Under the pieces are notes generated by a model. The model was not told the DNA's origin. It saw only the letters and a program-made list of their open reading frames with translations, and ran no database searches. DNA of 64,000 nt from an uncultured Roseobacter sp. (lineage in GTDB: Bacteria; Pseudomonadota; Alphaproteobacteria; Rhodobacterales; Rhodobacteraceae), in contig CANKZM010000001.1 of assembly GCA_947488305.1 (NCBI GenBank), positions 186,001-250,000 of the forward strand, given 5' to 3'. Below are positions 27,512 through 36,303 of the stretch, piece by piece. The translations under genes were made by a program, and so were the position numbers. Each line of letters begins with the position of its first letter. The first letter of the stretch is position 1.

Positions 27512-28147
27512 TTACACCTTAACCAACCGCATTACTGTATCGATGTTGAAGGCCAACCTTTCTTCAAGGGCGTCTTTTGCCATCATGTCACGCTCAAAAA
27601 CAATTGCGGCCGTGAAGCGGTTGGTCAGGTAGTAATACCCGATGGCCGCTATTGTGATATTGAGCTGTGTCGCGTCAATTCCCGGGCGGAAAACACCTTC
27701 CTTGACGCCCCTATCAAGCAAACCATCCATCATGCCTACGAATTTGCGGCTGGCGATCTTGATCCTCTCGGATTTCTTGAGATGCCGGGCGCGGTGCAGG
27801 TTCTCGCTATTCACCAACGTAATGAATTCAGGGTTCTTCAAATAGTAATTCCAGGTGAACCTTACGAGCCGCTCAAGAGCTTCATCTGGCGGTAAAGCCT
27901 CAAGGTCCAGCTTTTGCTCGGCCGTTCTGATGTCGAGGTAGGCTTCCTCCAGAACGGCTTGGAAAAGATCCTCTTTGGAACCGAAGTAATGGTAGATCAT
28001 GCGCTTGTTGGCCTTGGCGCGCTCTGCGATCTCGTCAACGCGTGCACCAGCCAACCCATGTTTGGCAAACTCCTTTTTTGCAGCCTGCATGATTCGCTTT
28101 TTTGTGGCTTCTGCGTCTCTTGTTTTTCGTTTTTCCTGGCCTGACAT
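27512..28147 (-). CDS. TetR-family transcriptional regulator
   Basis: 211 residues from ATG 28147 (the frame is open to 28210). Helix-turn-helix GLAGARVDEIAERAKANKRMIYHYFGSKEDLF at the N-terminus, then an all-helical ligand domain of the TetR_C type seen in RutR-like regulators. It is divergent from the sugar-type ABC operon that starts at 28407. The GTAAC-N6-GTTAC-like repeat at 28276-28291 lies between the two genes and recurs at four other promoters up to 43.2 kb. It is the only regulator in that region, so it is the best candidate to bind them; ligand unknown. Confidence 0.87.
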   Translation of the reverse strand: MSGQEKRKTRDAEATKKRIMQAAKKEFAKHGLAGARVDEIAERAKANKRMIYHYFGSKEDLFQAVLEEAYLDIRTAEQKLDLEALPPDEALERLVRFTWNYYLKNPEFITLVNSENLHRARHLKKSERIKIASRKFVGMMDGLLDRGVKEGVFRPGIDATQLNITIAAIGYYYLTNRFTAAIVFERDMMAKDALEERLAFNIDTVMRLVKV

Positions 28148-28275
28148 ACCTGCTTCTTCATCCTTCACATACACCAAATAAACCCTATTCGATGCGGGTT
28201 TGCCCGTCAAAGACCGCTCCAGGCCAATGCTGTCGATGCTACAGCAAAGAGCTTGACTTGGATGTCGTTAACGAA

Positions 28276-28291
28276 GTAACCAGTTAGTGCG
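28276..28291. promoter_or_regulatory. Operator site 1 (GTAAC-N6-GTTAC family), degenerate copy
   Basis: GTAAC-CAGTTA-GTGCG: left half exact, right half weak. It lies 115 bases before the binding-protein ATG and 128 before the TetR ATG. A TTGACT hexamer (28253-28258) ends 17 bases before it, so a bound protein would cover the -10 region. Confidence 0.5.
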
Positions 28292-28406
28292 TTAATTGGC
28301 AATCACCTGTATTCGGCCCAGCACGGGGTGGCGAGCAGCGGGTCGCTTTAAGTTGTTTCGCAAATGTGCCCGACGGCGGGCGCAAGAAGTGGAAAGGGAG
28401 GACTCC

Positions 28407-29516
28407 ATGTCGTTTATTAAGAAGTTTATTGAGCAAGAGACGGTCAATCGCCGGAATTTTCTGTTCGCCTCGGCCTACGGTGTCGGGGGGGCTGCCGCGA
28501 TGGGAATGTTTGGACCGGGCATGGCCCGCGCTGCACTGACCGATCCGACAATCGCGTGGTCATATCGGAACCGCACAAACCCCTACTGGAACGAGATCGT
28601 TTCTGGTGGTGAGGCTTTTGTGGAAAGCCTTGGGATGTCCAAGGATGCGCTGACGCACCTGATCAATGAAGGGTCATCCGAGAAGTCCCTTGCAGACGTA
28701 AAGGCTCTATTGGCGAAATCGAATGGCAATCTTGCCCTGGCAATAGATACAAACGATGCGCCGAATGCGCGGCCGGTTGTGGAAGCCGTTGCCGAGGCGG
28801 GAGCATACGTCTCGACACTGTGGAACAAGACGGACGATCTGCATCCGTGGGATTTTGGAGACAATTACGTCAGTCACATGTCCTGGTCCGACGAAGGCCC
28901 GGCAGAGCAAACCGCGCGCATTCTCTTGGATGCGATGGGCGGCAAGGGTGGCGTTGTGCATCTGGGTGGGATTGCTTCCAACAACCCTGCCATCGAGCGA
29001 TTGCAGGGTCTTAAGAATGCATTGAAAGACTATCCGGATGTAGAGCTGCTTGCGGCTGAGCCTGCGGATTGGGATACGCAAAAAGCCAACCAGGTCATGT
29101 CGGCCTTCCTGACGCGTTACGGTGATGAAATCACCGGCGTGCATTGCGCGAACGATACAATTGCTTACGGCGTCTTGGAGGCGTTGCGCGCCGAAGGTAT
29201 CGAAGGCATGCCCATCGTTTCATATGATGGCAACCCGCAGGCGGTCGGACTCGTCGCGGAGATGAAGATCCTGGCGACGGTCTTCACCAATCCGCACTGG
29301 GGTGGCGGCATTACTGCCTCGCTGGCCTACCATGCGGCGACAGGGGCTTTCAAACCATCTGACGAGCCGAATGAACATCGCGAGTTCTACGGGCCGACGA
29401 TCATGGTGCAGCCAGAAGACGCACTGGAGTTCAAGGCAAGCTACCTCGACTCCGTGCCGACTTATGACTGGGCAGACTTTTGGGGCCCGTCTAACGGACC
29501 GATTGTCTACAAGTAA
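28407..29516 (+). CDS. Tat-type sugar ABC transporter substrate-binding protein (RbsB-like)
   Basis: 369 residues, Peripla_BP_4 fold (ribose/galactose-binding type; TIAWSYRNRTNPYWNEIV, IVSYDGNPQAVGLVAEM). The N-terminus has a charged region, twin arginines in VNRRNFLFASAYGVGG and an ARA cleavage site, so export folded through Tat is likely, unusual for this family. AAGGGAGGA precedes ATG 28407. First gene of the operon; a hairpin follows the stop. Ligand is probably a pentose, polyol or sugar derivative. Confidence 0.88.
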   Translation: MSFIKKFIEQETVNRRNFLFASAYGVGGAAAMGMFGPGMARAALTDPTIAWSYRNRTNPYWNEIVSGGEAFVESLGMSKDALTHLINEGSSEKSLADVKALLAKSNGNLALAIDTNDAPNARPVVEAVAEAGAYVSTLWNKTDDLHPWDFGDNYVSHMSWSDEGPAEQTARILLDAMGGKGGVVHLGGIASNNPAIERLQGLKNALKDYPDVELLAAEPADWDTQKANQVMSAFLTRYGDEITGVHCANDTIAYGVLEALRAEGIEGMPIVSYDGNPQAVGLVAEMKILATVFTNPHWGGGITASLAYHAATGAFKPSDEPNEHREFYGPTIMVQPEDALEFKASYLDSVPTYDWADFWGPSNGPIVYK

Positions 29517-29524
29517 GTGGACAA

Positions 29525-29550
29525 GGCAACCCGGCGAAATCTGGGTTGCC
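29525..29550 (+). promoter_or_regulatory. Intercistronic hairpin after the RbsB-like gene
   Basis: GGCAACCCGG (29525-29534) pairs with CTGGGTTGCC (29541-29550), ten pairs including one G-U, six-base loop, no T-run. It is the third hairpin in this window placed just after a binding-protein gene. Confidence 0.65.
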
Positions 29551-29617
29551 ATCAGTTTCCAATCAAGCGGACTTTGCGGGCGCCTGAGCGTCTGAGCCAA
29601 GCCATAGGGAGCGTGCG

Positions 29618-30616
29618 ATGGCTGTAACCGGGTCACCTGAAGCGCAAAAGAGCGCAGGCGGGATCAGCCGCGATGTGCTGGTAAGATGGGCGCCCTTATT
29701 GGTTCTGCTGGTCCTCATGGCATTCTTCGCTCTGATGGAGCCCCGGTTCCTGACCGTCCGTAACTTCGCCCGCATCCTGATCGCAGCTTCTCCCGCGCTG
29801 ATGGTGGCGATTGGCGTGACCTTCATCATCATCATGGGGTCGATTGATCTGTCGATGGAGGGAACGGTCTCTGTTTGTGCGGTTTCCTTTGCGTTTTGTT
29901 TCATCTGGCTGGGTGGCACGCTGGCAAGCTGGGCGTGGCTTGCCCTGCCGTTGGCGCTCTTGGTCGGCGCGGTCCTGGGCTTTGTGAATGGCCTGATACA
30001 TGTAAAGCTCAAAATCCCGTCATTCATGGCCTCGCTCGCCATGGGCTTTGTCGGCACGGGGCTGGCCATGGTTATGACGGGTGGCGACCGCATCCGGATC
30101 GAAGATGAGCTTTTCCGGTCGTTGCTTACCGAACGTATCCTGAACTTTCCGCTCATGGTCTATGTGGCTGGGCTGTTTGTCCTGATCGCCTGGTTCATCC
30201 AGTCCCGCACCACGCTGGGGCGCAACTTCTACGCGGTAGGTGGTGGGGAAGAATTGGCCCACGGCTCTGGGTTGAACGTGGACCGGGTGCGGGTCATGGG
30301 GTTCACCTTGGCGGGGGTTTTCTTTGCAGCCGGTGCACTTCTCGCCGTTGGGCGGATCGGCATTGCCGAGACGGCAACCGGTAACAACTTCATGTTTCTC
30401 TCCATCACTGCCGTGGTCGTCGGCGGCACCGCGCTCTGGGGCGGGATCGGTGGCGTGTGGAATACGCTGGTCGGTGTTCTGATCGTCTTTGTCATTGGCA
30501 ATGGCATGGTTGTGATCGGGCTGCCCGGCTACGTGCAGGATGGCGTTTTGGGTCTTTTGGTGATCCTTGCCGTAATCCTGTCCACCGACCGCAAATCCAT
30601 CAGTTTCGTGAAGTAA
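29618..30616 (+). CDS. Sugar ABC transporter permease (RbsC/AraH type)
   Basis: 332 residues with eight or more hydrophobic helices; family marks are GVTFIIIMGSIDLSMEG near residue 70 and ALWGGIGGVWNTLVGVLIV near the end. The start ATG follows GGGAGCG and lies 101 bases after the binding-protein gene. Works with the second permease of the operon and the dual-domain ATPase. Two different RbsC-type permeases in one operon suggest a heterodimeric pore. Confidence 0.9.
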   Translation: MAVTGSPEAQKSAGGISRDVLVRWAPLLVLLVLMAFFALMEPRFLTVRNFARILIAASPALMVAIGVTFIIIMGSIDLSMEGTVSVCAVSFAFCFIWLGGTLASWAWLALPLALLVGAVLGFVNGLIHVKLKIPSFMASLAMGFVGTGLAMVMTGGDRIRIEDELFRSLLTERILNFPLMVYVAGLFVLIAWFIQSRTTLGRNFYAVGGGEELAHGSGLNVDRVRVMGFTLAGVFFAAGALLAVGRIGIAETATGNNFMFLSITAVVVGGTALWGGIGGVWNTLVGVLIVFVIGNGMVVIGLPGYVQDGVLGLLVILAVILSTDRKSISFVK

Positions 30617-30626
30617 GGGCGGCACG

Positions 30627-32132
30627 ATGTACCAGCTCAAAAAGGTCGACAAGAAATTCCCCGGGGTTCATGCGCTCAAAGCTGTCGATTTCACGATTGG
30701 GCGTGGCGAGATCGTCGGGCTGGTGGGGGAGAACGGGGCTGGAAAGTCCACGCTAATGAAAGTGATCTACGGGGCCTACCAGCCTGATGGCGGCACAGTC
30801 ACGATTGACGGCAAGACAGTTCGTTTTCAAAACCCGCGCCAGGCGATGGAACACGGGATCGGCATGGTGTTTCAGGAGCAGTCGCTCATCACCAACCTGA
30901 CCGTCATGGAAAACGTTTTTCTCGGCTTTGAGCAGCAGTTCGTCAGGTTTGGCGTTATTGACTGGAAGGCAATGGCGGCCGCCGCGCGACACCAGTTGCA
31001 GAAGGTCAAGCTTGATATTGATCCGGCAATGACAACGGCAAAGCTGTCCTTTGCGCAGCGGCAGTTGGTCGAACTCGCCAAAGTTCTGACGCTTGAAGAA
31101 CGCATCGATGGGGATCTGGTGATCCTGCTCGATGAACCGACATCCGTTTTGGCCAAGGAAGAGGTTGAGTTGTTATTCTCACTGGTACGGGAGCTGACCA
31201 GCCGTGCCTCCTTCATCTTTGTGAGCCACCGCATAGACGAGGTCTTGGAGCTTTCGGATCGCATCTACGTCATGAAGGATGGCGAGGTGGTGGACGTGGT
31301 CGATCACGATGCCGCCGAAGTTGATGCCATTCAACGCAAGATGGTAGGGCGGGATGTCGACAAGGAATACTACCGGGAGCAAAAGCAAAAGCCTTTCGAC
31401 CCGTCGTCCGCGCTGGTTCGCTTTGACGCGGTATCCGTTGCGGGCAATTATCAGAATATCTCGTTTGACCTGCACCCTGGGGAGGTTCTTTGTCTGGTTG
31501 GGACAGAAGGATCAGGCCGGGAAGCCATTTTACGCACGATCTTTGGGTTGGAAAAACCGTCATCAGGCTCGGTGATCGTTAAGGGCAGTCCCTACAGCAA
31601 GGCAACCGCTCGCGCTGCGGTCGAACGCGGCGTGGGGTATGTCCCGCGGGAACGCAAGATCGAAGGCATCGTGAATGGCATGAACGTCTATGAGAACATG
31701 ACGCTGAGCCAGATGGCCAACTATGCGTCCAACGGCGTTCTTAAGATCGCGGAAGAAAAGGCGCTGGCCCGTCAGTGGATTGAGCGGCTGTCGATCAAGA
31801 CACCTGATGTCTACAAGGACTGCGGCGGGCTTTCAGGGGGCAATCAGCAAAAGGTCGTGCTCGCCAAGTGGCGGTCAGGGGGCTCGGACGTGATCTTGTT
31901 GGACCACCCGACCCGTGGCCTCGATATCGGGGCCAAGGAAGACGTCTACGATATGGTGCGCGAGATGAGTGACGCCGGTGCCGGGATCGTATTGGTGGCC
32001 GATACGCTCGAAGAGGCAATCGGCCTGTCGCACACGATCATCGTGCTGAAGGACGGTGTGTTCCAAAAGCGATTTGACGGGTCACCGGGGGACAAACCTT
32101 CGCTTTTTGACCTCGTGCACCACATGATTTGA
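30627..32132 (+). CDS. Sugar ABC transporter dual ATP-binding protein (RbsA/MglA type)
   Basis: 501 residues, two nucleotide-binding domains in one chain. Domain 1 is canonical: Walker A GENGAGKST, signature LSFAQRQLVELAKVL, Walker B LLDEPTSVL. Domain 2 has GTEGSGREA in place of Walker A, as is normal for this family, the signature LSGGNQQKVVLAKW, and LLDHPTRGLD as Walker B: His427 replaces the catalytic Glu. So site 2 is probably non-hydrolytic. The TGA overlaps the beginning of the next permease gene. Confidence 0.9.
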   Translation: MYQLKKVDKKFPGVHALKAVDFTIGRGEIVGLVGENGAGKSTLMKVIYGAYQPDGGTVTIDGKTVRFQNPRQAMEHGIGMVFQEQSLITNLTVMENVFLGFEQQFVRFGVIDWKAMAAAARHQLQKVKLDIDPAMTTAKLSFAQRQLVELAKVLTLEERIDGDLVILLDEPTSVLAKEEVELLFSLVRELTSRASFIFVSHRIDEVLELSDRIYVMKDGEVVDVVDHDAAEVDAIQRKMVGRDVDKEYYREQKQKPFDPSSALVRFDAVSVAGNYQNISFDLHPGEVLCLVGTEGSGREAILRTIFGLEKPSSGSVIVKGSPYSKATARAAVERGVGYVPRERKIEGIVNGMNVYENMTLSQMANYASNGVLKIAEEKALARQWIERLSIKTPDVYKDCGGLSGGNQQKVVLAKWRSGGSDVILLDHPTRGLDIGAKEDVYDMVREMSDAGAGIVLVADTLEEAIGLSHTIIVLKDGVFQKRFDGSPGDKPSLFDLVHHMI

Positions 32133-32143
32133 GGGATTGGACA

Positions 32144-33085
32144 TTGCGTTTTGAAAACCTGAAACCTTACTTCCCATGGATCACCCTCGTGGCGCTTGTC
32201 CTCTTGGTGGGCGCTTTCAACCCATCCTTCCTGAGCCTTTCCAGCATGGTGTCACTGGTGGCGGATATCGTGCCGCTGTTCATCATGGCATTGGGCATGA
32301 CCTTTGCGATCTACATCGGCGGGATCGATCTGTCGATGCAGCAGGTGGCTAACCTCGTGACTGTTGTCGCCACGGTGTACCTGATGCAATTCGGTGTGTT
32401 TGTCGGGCTCATCTGTGTGGCAGCGGGCTTTTTGATCGGTGCCGCTTCAGGATGGATCACGACACGCCAGTTCGTGCCGTCCTTTGTCGCGACGCTGGCG
32501 ATGGGTTTCATCGCGCTGTCAGGTGCGCGTTTCCTGTCAGGGGAGCGTGCCCTTTCGATGAACGCCGAAGCCCGCGATGCCAGCTTTGCCTGGATGTTTG
32601 GCAACACGGGTGGCGTGCCCCATGAAATGGTGATTGCCGGAGTTCTTCTGGCGCTTGCGTGGTTCTTGCAGACCCGGACAACCTTTGGTCGAGCGCTCAA
32701 GGCGGTGGGCTCTGGTGAGTTGGCAGCTATTTCGTCGGGGCTGAACGTGGACCGTATCAAGATTCTCGCCTTTGCTCTGTCGGGCACCTTTGCGGCCATT
32801 GCGGGCCTGATGTTCTCAGTCAAGCTGTCAGGCGGGGACGCCAATCTGGCCAATGGGTTTCTGATCCTCGCGATTGTCGCTGTCTTGGTGGGCGGTACGC
32901 CGCTGACCGGGGGCGTTGGCGGTGTTATCAATACACTGGTTGGCACTCTGATCGTCGTGGTGATCCGATCTGCCATGGTTTACCTCGAAATTGACGCAAC
33001 GATGCAGCAGATGGTGTTTGGTGTCATCCTCATCGTTGCCATCGCTCTAACCATTGACCGTTCAAAAATGCGGATCGTGAAATGA
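32144..33085 (+). CDS. Sugar ABC transporter permease (RbsC type), second copy
   Basis: 313 residues, RbsC-type helices with GMTFAIYIGGIDLSMQQV and VGGTPLTGGVGGVINTLVG. There is no ATG at the 5' end. TTG 32144 (MRFENLKPYFPW) is chosen because GAGGGA lies eight bases before it; a TTG at 32129 that overlaps the ATPase stop is the alternative. Its stop overlaps the zinc dehydrogenase start (ATGATG), which ties the transporter to the catabolic genes. Confidence 0.87.
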   Translation: MRFENLKPYFPWITLVALVLLVGAFNPSFLSLSSMVSLVADIVPLFIMALGMTFAIYIGGIDLSMQQVANLVTVVATVYLMQFGVFVGLICVAAGFLIGAASGWITTRQFVPSFVATLAMGFIALSGARFLSGERALSMNAEARDASFAWMFGNTGGVPHEMVIAGVLLALAWFLQTRTTFGRALKAVGSGELAAISSGLNVDRIKILAFALSGTFAAIAGLMFSVKLSGGDANLANGFLILAIVAVLVGGTPLTGGVGGVINTLVGTLIVVVIRSAMVYLEIDATMQQMVFGVILIVAIALTIDRSKMRIVK

Positions 33086-34110
33086 TGCGCGCGGGGGTCT
33101 TAGAGGCGCCGGGCCGCTTTGCGCTCGAAGAGCGCCCGATCCCGGAACCGGGTCGAGGTGAAGTGTTGATCCGGGTCGCCCGGGTGGGAATCTGCGGTAC
33201 CGACGTTCATATCTTCAACGGCCATTATGCCGCTGACAGTTTGCCTATGGTTCCGGGCCACGAATTCACCGGGGCAATTGATGCTCTGGGCCTGGATGTC
33301 AGTGGGTTGCGGGTGGGCAGCAAAGTGGTCGTTGATATGAACATCGGCTGCACACAGTGTTTCTGGTGCCGTCGCAATGAAATCCTAAACTGTCCTGACA
33401 TGCAGCAAATGGGGATCACCATGGACGGGGCGTTCGCTGAATATATGGTAGTTCCTGCCCGCCTTGTAATCCCCGCACCTGAGAAGATGCCCTTCGATGT
33501 TCTGGCGCTGACCGAACCTCTGGCATGTGTCGTGCGCGCCGCGCGCAAGGCGGACGTTTCTTTCGGACAGTCCGTAGTGGTTATGGGGGCCGGGCCGATC
33601 GGCCATTTGCATGTACAGCTTATGCGCGCGATTGGGGCGGCACCAATCATCGTGTCGGACCTGTCAGCAGAGCGCGTGGCGCTCGCGCTGGACCATGGCG
33701 CGGATGTTGGCGTCACGGACCCGCAGGCATTGCAGCCCGCCGTCATGGAGGCGACGCAGGGCCGCGGGGCGGATGTGGTGATCGAAAGCGTTGGTCTGCC
33801 GGCTTTGTACCAGCAAGCCACACAGCTGATCCGGAAAGGCGGACATGTTGCCGCTTTCGGGCTTACCGGCGCAGGCGAAACGCTCCCCTTGGATATCCTG
33901 ACGACGATCTTGCAGGAGAACTCCATCAAAGGGTCCGTCGCGGGTATGGGTCAGGACATGCATGATGCGCTGACCTTATTGGTTCATGGTCGAATTGATC
34001 CTGCGCCCTTTCTGGGCGCGGAATATCCACTTGCGGACATCCAGATCGCCTTTGACACATTCAAAAACCGCCCGGGCGATCTGAAGACCCAGATCGTGAT
34101 GTCACATTAG
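33082..34110 (+). CDS. Zinc-dependent alcohol/polyol dehydrogenase (MDR family)
   Basis: 342 residues, NAD(P)-linked oxidation of a secondary alcohol. Catalytic zinc ligands C38 (GICGTD) and H60/E61 (PGHEF), structural zinc cysteines C90, C93, C96 and C104, and a Rossmann GAGPIGHLH. The family includes sorbitol, threonine and butanediol dehydrogenases. Overlap with the permease gene argues that the imported substrate or its first product is oxidised here. Confidence 0.9.
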   Translation: MMRAGVLEAPGRFALEERPIPEPGRGEVLIRVARVGICGTDVHIFNGHYAADSLPMVPGHEFTGAIDALGLDVSGLRVGSKVVVDMNIGCTQCFWCRRNEILNCPDMQQMGITMDGAFAEYMVVPARLVIPAPEKMPFDVLALTEPLACVVRAARKADVSFGQSVVVMGAGPIGHLHVQLMRAIGAAPIIVSDLSAERVALALDHGADVGVTDPQALQPAVMEATQGRGADVVIESVGLPALYQQATQLIRKGGHVAAFGLTGAGETLPLDILTTILQENSIKGSVAGMGQDMHDALTLLVHGRIDPAPFLGAEYPLADIQIAFDTFKNRPGDLKTQIVMSH

Positions 34111-34127
34111 CCTGACGGAGAAAGCAG

Positions 34128-34697
34128 ATGTCTATTCAAACCGAACATTATACCTCCAAGCCGCAAGGCAAGATTCCAAACAGCCGGTTTCCGTTGCTTG
34201 TCCATCGGGGAGCCGTTCCAGGTGGTGGTGCTGACGCCATCAAGAACCGCTTCCGGTCGAACGGATGGTCGAATAACTGGGACTACCCCGGCGTTTATGA
34301 ATACGCCCATTTTCATTCGACAACACACGAATGCCTTGGCTGCGCAAACGGATGGATGGAGTTCAACCTTTCGGTCGGCGAGAGCGGTTGGACCAAGGTT
34401 CGGATAGACGCAGGTGACGTGATCGTCATGCCTGCGGGTGTCAGTCACGAGATGGTCGGCCAATCCGAAGACATCCATATGTGTGGCGGCTATCCGGATG
34501 GACGCGACTGGGATGACATTCAGGAGGAGTTCCTGACGGACGAGGATTACAAGCGCGCCTGCAAGCGCATCATGATGCTGCCGATCCCAGCTCAGGATCC
34601 AGCAACCGGCGAAGCCATGCCGCATTGGCACGCAGCGTTGTCTTCAGTGGATGGCGGTTGGAACGACTGGCGTCACGCGCTGGACGCGCGTGGTTGA
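34128..34697 (+). CDS. Cupin-domain protein (YjlB-like)
   Basis: 189 residues with a single cupin barrel. Metal ligands are H61, H63 and E68 in HFHSTTHE and H107 in GVSHEMVG. The family resemblance is to YjlB-type cupins, whose reactions are not known; isomerase or dioxygenase activity on a small sugar-like molecule would be compatible. 17 bases after the dehydrogenase, same operon. Confidence 0.78.
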   Translation: MSIQTEHYTSKPQGKIPNSRFPLLVHRGAVPGGGADAIKNRFRSNGWSNNWDYPGVYEYAHFHSTTHECLGCANGWMEFNLSVGESGWTKVRIDAGDVIVMPAGVSHEMVGQSEDIHMCGGYPDGRDWDDIQEEFLTDEDYKRACKRIMMLPIPAQDPATGEAMPHWHAALSSVDGGWNDWRHALDARG

Positions 34698-34799
34698 CGG
34701 CCACGGCGTTTGCCCGAAAGCCCGTGTGCCAAAAGCCGCGAAGAACTGGAACTGAAACGACGGTGAATTGCTGAGCCGTCAATGAAATGGGAGGGTCCC

Positions 34800-36302
34800 A
34801 TGGACGCCGTATCGAAAAAACTCATGCCGCCTACGCAGCCTCGGGAATTTGGGTTCTACGTGGATGGTCGGTTCATTCCCCCCGGCAAGCGGGAGGTCTT
34901 TGAACGGGCTTCACCGGGGCACGACGTACCTGTCACACGCATCCCGAAATGTACCGAAGATGATCTTGACGTGGCTGTCGCATCCGCCCGCCTGGCCTTT
35001 GAGGATCGCCGGTGGTCCGGGTTGGCTGGCGGTGACCGCGCAGCGGTGCTGTTGAAGGCAGCGGAGATCATTCGCGCGCGCCACGAGGAAATCGCCTATT
35101 GGGAATGCCTGGAAAATGGCAAACCCATCGCACAAGCCCGCGCGGAAGTCGGTGGGTGCATTGGCATGTTCGAATACGCCAGCGGGCTTGCACGCGCCCT
35201 GCACGGCGACAGTTTCAACAACCTCGGCGACAGCATGTTCGGCATCGTGACCCGCGAACCCGTGGGCGTTGTCGGACTGATTACGCCCTGGAACTTCCCC
35301 TTCCTGATCCTATGCGAGCGCGTGCCCTACATTCTGGCCTCTGGCTGTACCTTAGTGGTCAAACCCTCTGAGGTGACCAGTGCAACGACGCTAATCCTTG
35401 CGGAAATTCTGTCAGAGGCGGGGCTGCCGGATGGGGTGATGAATGTGGTGACGGGATCAGGCAGCACCATTGGGCAGGCAATGACGGAACATATGGACAT
35501 CGACATGTTGTCTTTCACCGGGTCAACCAATGTGGGGCGCTCCTGCGTGGCGGCCTCGGGCAAATCGAACTTCAAGAAACTGGGGCTGGAACTTGGCGGA
35601 AAGAACCCGCAAATCGTCTTTGCCGATGCGGATCTTGAGGATGCAGCGGACGGCGTTGCCTTCGGGATCGCCTTCAATACAGGGCAATGCTGTGTCTCGG
35701 GCTCACGTCTCATCGTCGAACGGTCCGTCGCGGATGAATTTGCAGGTATGGTCGCAGACAAACTAGCAAAAATACGCGTGGGGGATCCACTGGATGAGCA
35801 AACGCAGGTGGGGGCGATCACGACAGATGCTCAGAACCGCACGATCATGTCTTACATCGAGCGGGGGCAGAAGGAGGGAGCCACGCTTGTCTGTGGCGGC
35901 GTGCAACTGGACTTTGGACAGGGGCAATATATTGCGCCGACGCTCTTCAAAGACGTGGACAGCGACATGGCGATTGCAAAGGACGAGATTTTTGGACCAG
36001 TCCTGACCGTACAATCGTTTGAGACCGTGGATGAGGCAATCCAGATGGCGAATGATACGGTCTACGGTCTGGCTGCTTCTGTCTGGACAAAAAACATTGA
36101 TAAGGCCTTGATGGTGACGCGGCAGGTTCAGGCTGGTCGTTTCTGGGTCAATACGACGCTTTCGGGTGGTCCTGAATTGCCACTTGGGGGCTTCAAGCAA
36201 TCGGGCTGGGGCCGCGAAGCAGGGATGATGGGTGTGGAGGAGTACACACAGGTGAAATCGGTTCACATAGAGATCGGCAAACGCAGCCCTTGGGTTGCGT
36301 GA
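34800..36302 (+). CDS. NAD(P)-dependent aldehyde dehydrogenase
   Basis: 500 residues. Cofactor and catalytic marks: TPWNFPFL, FTGSTNVGRS, LELGGKNPQIV (catalytic Glu), FNTGQCCVSGSRL (nucleophilic Cys) and EIFGPVLTVQSF. GGGAGGG before ATG 34800; an in-frame ATG at 34782 is upstream of that site. It probably oxidises an aldehyde formed by the zinc or GMC dehydrogenase to the acid that then enters the CoA module. Confidence 0.93.
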   Translation: MDAVSKKLMPPTQPREFGFYVDGRFIPPGKREVFERASPGHDVPVTRIPKCTEDDLDVAVASARLAFEDRRWSGLAGGDRAAVLLKAAEIIRARHEEIAYWECLENGKPIAQARAEVGGCIGMFEYASGLARALHGDSFNNLGDSMFGIVTREPVGVVGLITPWNFPFLILCERVPYILASGCTLVVKPSEVTSATTLILAEILSEAGLPDGVMNVVTGSGSTIGQAMTEHMDIDMLSFTGSTNVGRSCVAASGKSNFKKLGLELGGKNPQIVFADADLEDAADGVAFGIAFNTGQCCVSGSRLIVERSVADEFAGMVADKLAKIRVGDPLDEQTQVGAITTDAQNRTIMSYIERGQKEGATLVCGGVQLDFGQGQYIAPTLFKDVDSDMAIAKDEIFGPVLTVQSFETVDEAIQMANDTVYGLAASVWTKNIDKALMVTRQVQAGRFWVNTTLSGGPELPLGGFKQSGWGREAGMMGVEEYTQVKSVHIEIGKRSPWVA

Positions 36303-36303
36303 G

